From CAZPMT01 sp964587655 (GTDB lineage Bacteria; Hydrogenedentota; Hydrogenedentia; Hydrogenedentales; SLHB01), in the NCBI GenBank assembly GCA_964587655.1, contig CAZPMT010000014.1:8056-72055 (forward strand): a stretch of DNA of 64,000 bases, read 5' to 3'. A program made the position numbers and the translations under genes. The notes beneath the pieces were generated by a model. The model was not told the DNA's origin. It saw only the letters and a program-made list of their open reading frames with translations, and ran no database searches. Positions 62,046 to 64,000 of this stretch are shown in pieces (within the stretch, counting starts at the first letter, position 1; every line of letters begins with the position of its first letter).

Positions 62046-63365
62046 ATGCCGTCACTCAGCGTAGTCATGATCGTCAAGGACGAGGCACACTGCCTCGCCG
62101 AATGTCTCGACAGCATCCGCGACATCGCCGACGAGATAGTCATCGGCGACACCGGCTCGACCGACGACACGGTCGCCGTGGCCCATCGTTACGCAGCCAA
62201 AGTGCACACAGTCCCATGGCGCGACGACTTCGCCGCCGCACGCAACGAAGTCTTACAACACGCCACCGGCGACTGGCTGCTCCACCTCGACGCGGATGAG
62301 GTCGTCGATGCCGCCGGCGCCACGCGCATCCGCGAGATCGTGGACAACAACGGCACCGACGCCGACGCAATCGAAGTCATCCTCGCCAACTACAGCGACG
62401 ACCTCCGAGCCTGGCGGTGGGTACCAGTTCCCCCTTTGAAGGGGGGCAGGGGGGATGTTAGCGCCGACCCTATGGCCCGCGGCCACTCCGGCTACGTCGC
62501 CGTGGGTCTCCTCCGACTCTTCCGCAACCATCGCGGTTTCGAATACCGCGAGGCCGTCCACGAAAACATCACCGAGAGCGTCGTTGAAAAGGGCGGCACA
62601 GTCCGCGCCGAACCCATCGTCATCCATCACTACGGTTTCGCGGGCGACCCGGCCCGCGCGCAGGCAAAGGCCGCCTTCTATCAGCGCATCGCATCCGTCA
62701 AAGTCCGCCAACGCCCCAACGACCCCAAAGCCTGGTGCGACCTGGCCGAACAATCCTTCGCCTGCGGCGACGCATCGACCGCAGAATACTCCGCACGGCA
62801 AGCTTTGTCCCTCGATCCCAACCACCTCTCCGCCGCAAGCATGCTCGCCAACATCCTCCTCAACCGGGGCGGCCTCGATGAAGCCCGCACACTCTTCGAA
62901 CGACTCGAAGAGACCGGCGTCACAGCTCACCACATCGGTACCGTCCTGGGCGCAATCGCCTGCCGCCAAGGCCGGCTCGAAGAAGCCCGCCAACGCCTCG
63001 AAGACGTCATCCGGCGCCACCCAAAAGCGATCCAGGCCCACCTCTACCTCGCAAGAGTCCTCGAACAATCAGGCGACATCCCCGCCGCCCGCAACCAACT
63101 AGAGAAAGCAACCACCATCGCCCCCACCATCCAAGAGATCAACGACCGCCTCCAATCCCACGACCTACGCCAACTCGGCGAAAGACAATTCAAATACGGC
63201 AACCCCCAAGAATCCCTCAGCACCCTAGTCCAAGCCCTAAAACTCGATCCCGAAGACCCCCTAACCCACAACCACATCGGCACAGTCCTAACAACCCTCG
63301 GCCTACACGACAAAGCCCAAGAATCATTCCAACGCGCCCGACTCCTCGCCCCGCCAAGTGCATAG
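62046..63365 (+). CDS. GT2 glycosyltransferase with C-terminal TPR domain (SunS/SpsA-like)
   Basis: The protein has about 439 residues. The ATG at 62046 (MPSLSVVMIVKDEAHCLAEC) fits the family start; ATGs at 62034 and 61983 are in frame. The GT-A domain has DTGSTDDTVAVA, WLLHLDADEV (DxD metal motif), and HENITESVVEKGG. TPR repeats fill residues 220-439 (WCDLAEQSFACGDASTAEYSA and similar). These proteins often glycosylate surface proteins or polysaccharides. Odd: a dispersed repeat (62428-62460) is inserted in frame, adding VPPLKGGRGDVSAD-like residues between strands. The last third is very C-rich and G-poor on this strand. Confidence 0.85.
   Translation: MPSLSVVMIVKDEAHCLAECLDSIRDIADEIVIGDTGSTDDTVAVAHRYAAKVHTVPWRDDFAAARNEVLQHATGDWLLHLDADEVVDAAGATRIREIVDNNGTDADAIEVILANYSDDLRAWRWVPVPPLKGGRGDVSADPMARGHSGYVAVGLLRLFRNHRGFEYREAVHENITESVVEKGGTVRAEPIVIHHYGFAGDPARAQAKAAFYQRIASVKVRQRPNDPKAWCDLAEQSFACGDASTAEYSARQALSLDPNHLSAASMLANILLNRGGLDEARTLFERLEETGVTAHHIGTVLGAIACRQGRLEEARQRLEDVIRRHPKAIQAHLYLARVLEQSGDIPAARNQLEKATTIAPTIQEINDRLQSHDLRQLGERQFKYGNPQESLSTLVQALKLDPEDPLTHNHIGTVLTTLGLHDKAQESFQRARLLAPPSA
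62428..62460 (+). repeat. In-frame copy of the CCCCCTTTGAAGGGGG repeat inside a coding region
   Basis: TTCCCCCTTTGAAGGGGGG then CAGGGGGGATGTTA is the same element as the pair at 1431-1533. It is translated as PPLKGGRGDV in the glycosyltransferase without breaking the frame. Confidence 0.85.
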
Positions 63366-63433
63366 CCGCCGAGTGCCCCAAGAGCGCTGTCCGGAAGCAC
63401 AATCCTCCATGCGACCTTCCCGCCCCGGAACAA

Positions 63434-63633
63434 CATCCCGAAGGGATGCAATGTGAATAGCCGTGGGTGAAACTCACGGAATCCATGCACGCAACAAACA
63501 ACCCCGACGGGGTTGAACCGAGCAATAGATTGACGTTTCATTTCACGTTCGACCCCGTCAGGGTCGCTATCATGGGGACCCGTCTCCGTGGGTTTCACTC
63601 ACGGCTATCCACATTGAACCCCTTCGGGGTTGT
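63434..63633. repeat. Cluster of palindromes in two inverted halves
   Basis: Six perfect or near-perfect hairpins follow one another: CATCCCGAAGGGATG (63434-63448), CCGTGGGTGAAACTCACGG (63461-63479), CAACCCCGACGGGGTTG (63499-63515), CGACCCCGTCAGGGTCG (63550-63566), CCGTGGGTTTCACTCACGG (63586-63604) and AACCCCTTCGGGGTT (63617-63631). The second half is a diverged reverse complement of the first, so the cluster is an inverted repeat of about 90-bp units. It reaches into the end of the DUF4365 gene. Confidence 0.85.
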
Positions 63634-64000
63634 GGCACGAAGTACCGTATCCCGCATTCTAAATAGATTTGACGCCGTCAAAGGTTCCCCATCGAACACG
63701 ATATGCTTCACGGGCTTGCCGCCCTCATCCGTCTCCCGCTTCAGATACTCGCTAACGTCCATCCACCGGATCGTCCCGTCCGAAGTCCGAATCACGAGCA
63801 TCACGGGATACGCCTGCCGCTGCCAGTAGTCCGCCCAGCGAGGCTTCTTGAGCGTGAAGATCTCCGCGTCATCTTCCTTGCGCTTCCGCAAGTAAGAATC
63901 CCCCGATTTGAGCTGAATATACAGCCGTTTTCCGCTCGCCTTGCCTTCATAGTCCTTGAACTCGACCTCGCCATCGATTCCGTGATCCGAGTTCGTGTAC
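63595..64000 (-). CDS. C-terminal part of DUF4365 family nuclease-like protein (5' end outside window)
   Basis: The frame is open to base 64000 on the minus strand. It reads SDHGIDGEVEFKDYEG, then KRLYIQLKSGDSYLRK, the DUF4365 core whose acidic residues and QLKSG form a PD-(D/E)xK-type nuclease site; FTLKKPRWADYWQRQAYPVMLVI is the strand and helix that follow in the family. The last ten residues (PKGFNVDSRE) are encoded by the palindromic repeat at 63595-63633, so the repeat supplied the present stop codon and C-terminus. DUF4365 proteins are common in mobile and defence-associated regions. Confidence 0.78.
   Translation of the reverse strand, partial: YTNSDHGIDGEVEFKDYEGKASGKRLYIQLKSGDSYLRKRKEDDAEIFTLKKPRWADYWQRQAYPVMLVIRTSDGTIRWMDVSEYLKRETDEGGKPVKHIVFDGEPLTASNLFRMRDTVLRATTPKGFNVDSRE

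Overview
The window is about 58-60% GC by eye and gene-dense. It mixes conserved housekeeping genes (der, pgsA, plsY, rnhA, ruvC, yebC, cysK, metY, hypFCDE, pilMNOPQ and a 6S RNA) with many secreted or lipid-anchored carbohydrate-active proteins, Gfo/Idh/MocA and sugar-isomerase-type enzymes, and short palindromic repeats. Tat, Sec and lipobox signals, a PilQ secretin and strong Shine-Dalgarno sites indicate a Gram-negative-type, two-membrane bacterium. The gene mix suits a heterotrophic glycan degrader of the PVC/Hydrogenedentota kind. That placement is inference; no rRNA gene is present to fix it.

Layout. 1-1053: 3' end of a large Ig-repeat surface protein with a C-terminal anchor. 1700-7911: a clan GH-A hydrolase (+) facing a minus-strand group (GHKL ATPase, deacetylase-like protein, Asp-box protein). 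8308-8696: internally deleted IS110 transposase. 8814-12316: PilZ, CheY, pgsA, der and plsY in one run from a visible promoter. 12432-13897: an M23 lipoprotein with a striking 4-residue repeat, and an NTF2-like protein. 20003-13919: a minus-strand series (sugar ABC permease and binding protein without ATPase, ankyrin lipoprotein, sugar isomerase-like protein, rnhA, MBL hydrolase, PocR-AraC regulator and a 51-residue Cys-rich protein). 20310-22568: cysK and metY. 26910-22578: two-TM protein, tiny proline-rich protein and a DUF4450 giant. 27194-35806: MBOAT acyltransferase, amidohydrolase, Gfo oxidoreductase, DegT aminotransferase, GT5 synthase and aldo/keto reductase.

35857-36635 is a compact mobile-looking unit: a GxxExxY gene enclosed by inverted copies of a 68-bp palindromic element, beside a decayed RAYT transposase. 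37590-48280 is a carbohydrate block (GH36 alpha-galactosidase, sodium symporter, DUF6259 protein, small TM protein, CstA, GH31). 48297-52848 holds hypFCDE for NiFe-hydrogenase cofactor assembly, followed by an internally deleted flavoprotein. 54015-59975 is pilMNOPQ. 60395-60607 is a 6S RNA on the minus strand with its own promoter and terminator, downstream of yebC-ruvC. The window ends with a GT2-TPR glycosyltransferase carrying an in-frame repeat insertion, a palindrome cluster, and a DUF4365 nuclease-like gene running off the edge.

For an undescribed system I find three candidates worth most attention: the GxxExxY cassette with its palindromic frame, the two-TM plus proline-rich gene pair, and the MBL/PocR-AraC/Cys-rich coupled operon. 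None is proven from sequence alone. Three genes (IS110, RAYT, FAD oxidoreductase) share the same kind of internal deletion that joins N- and C-termini in different frames.
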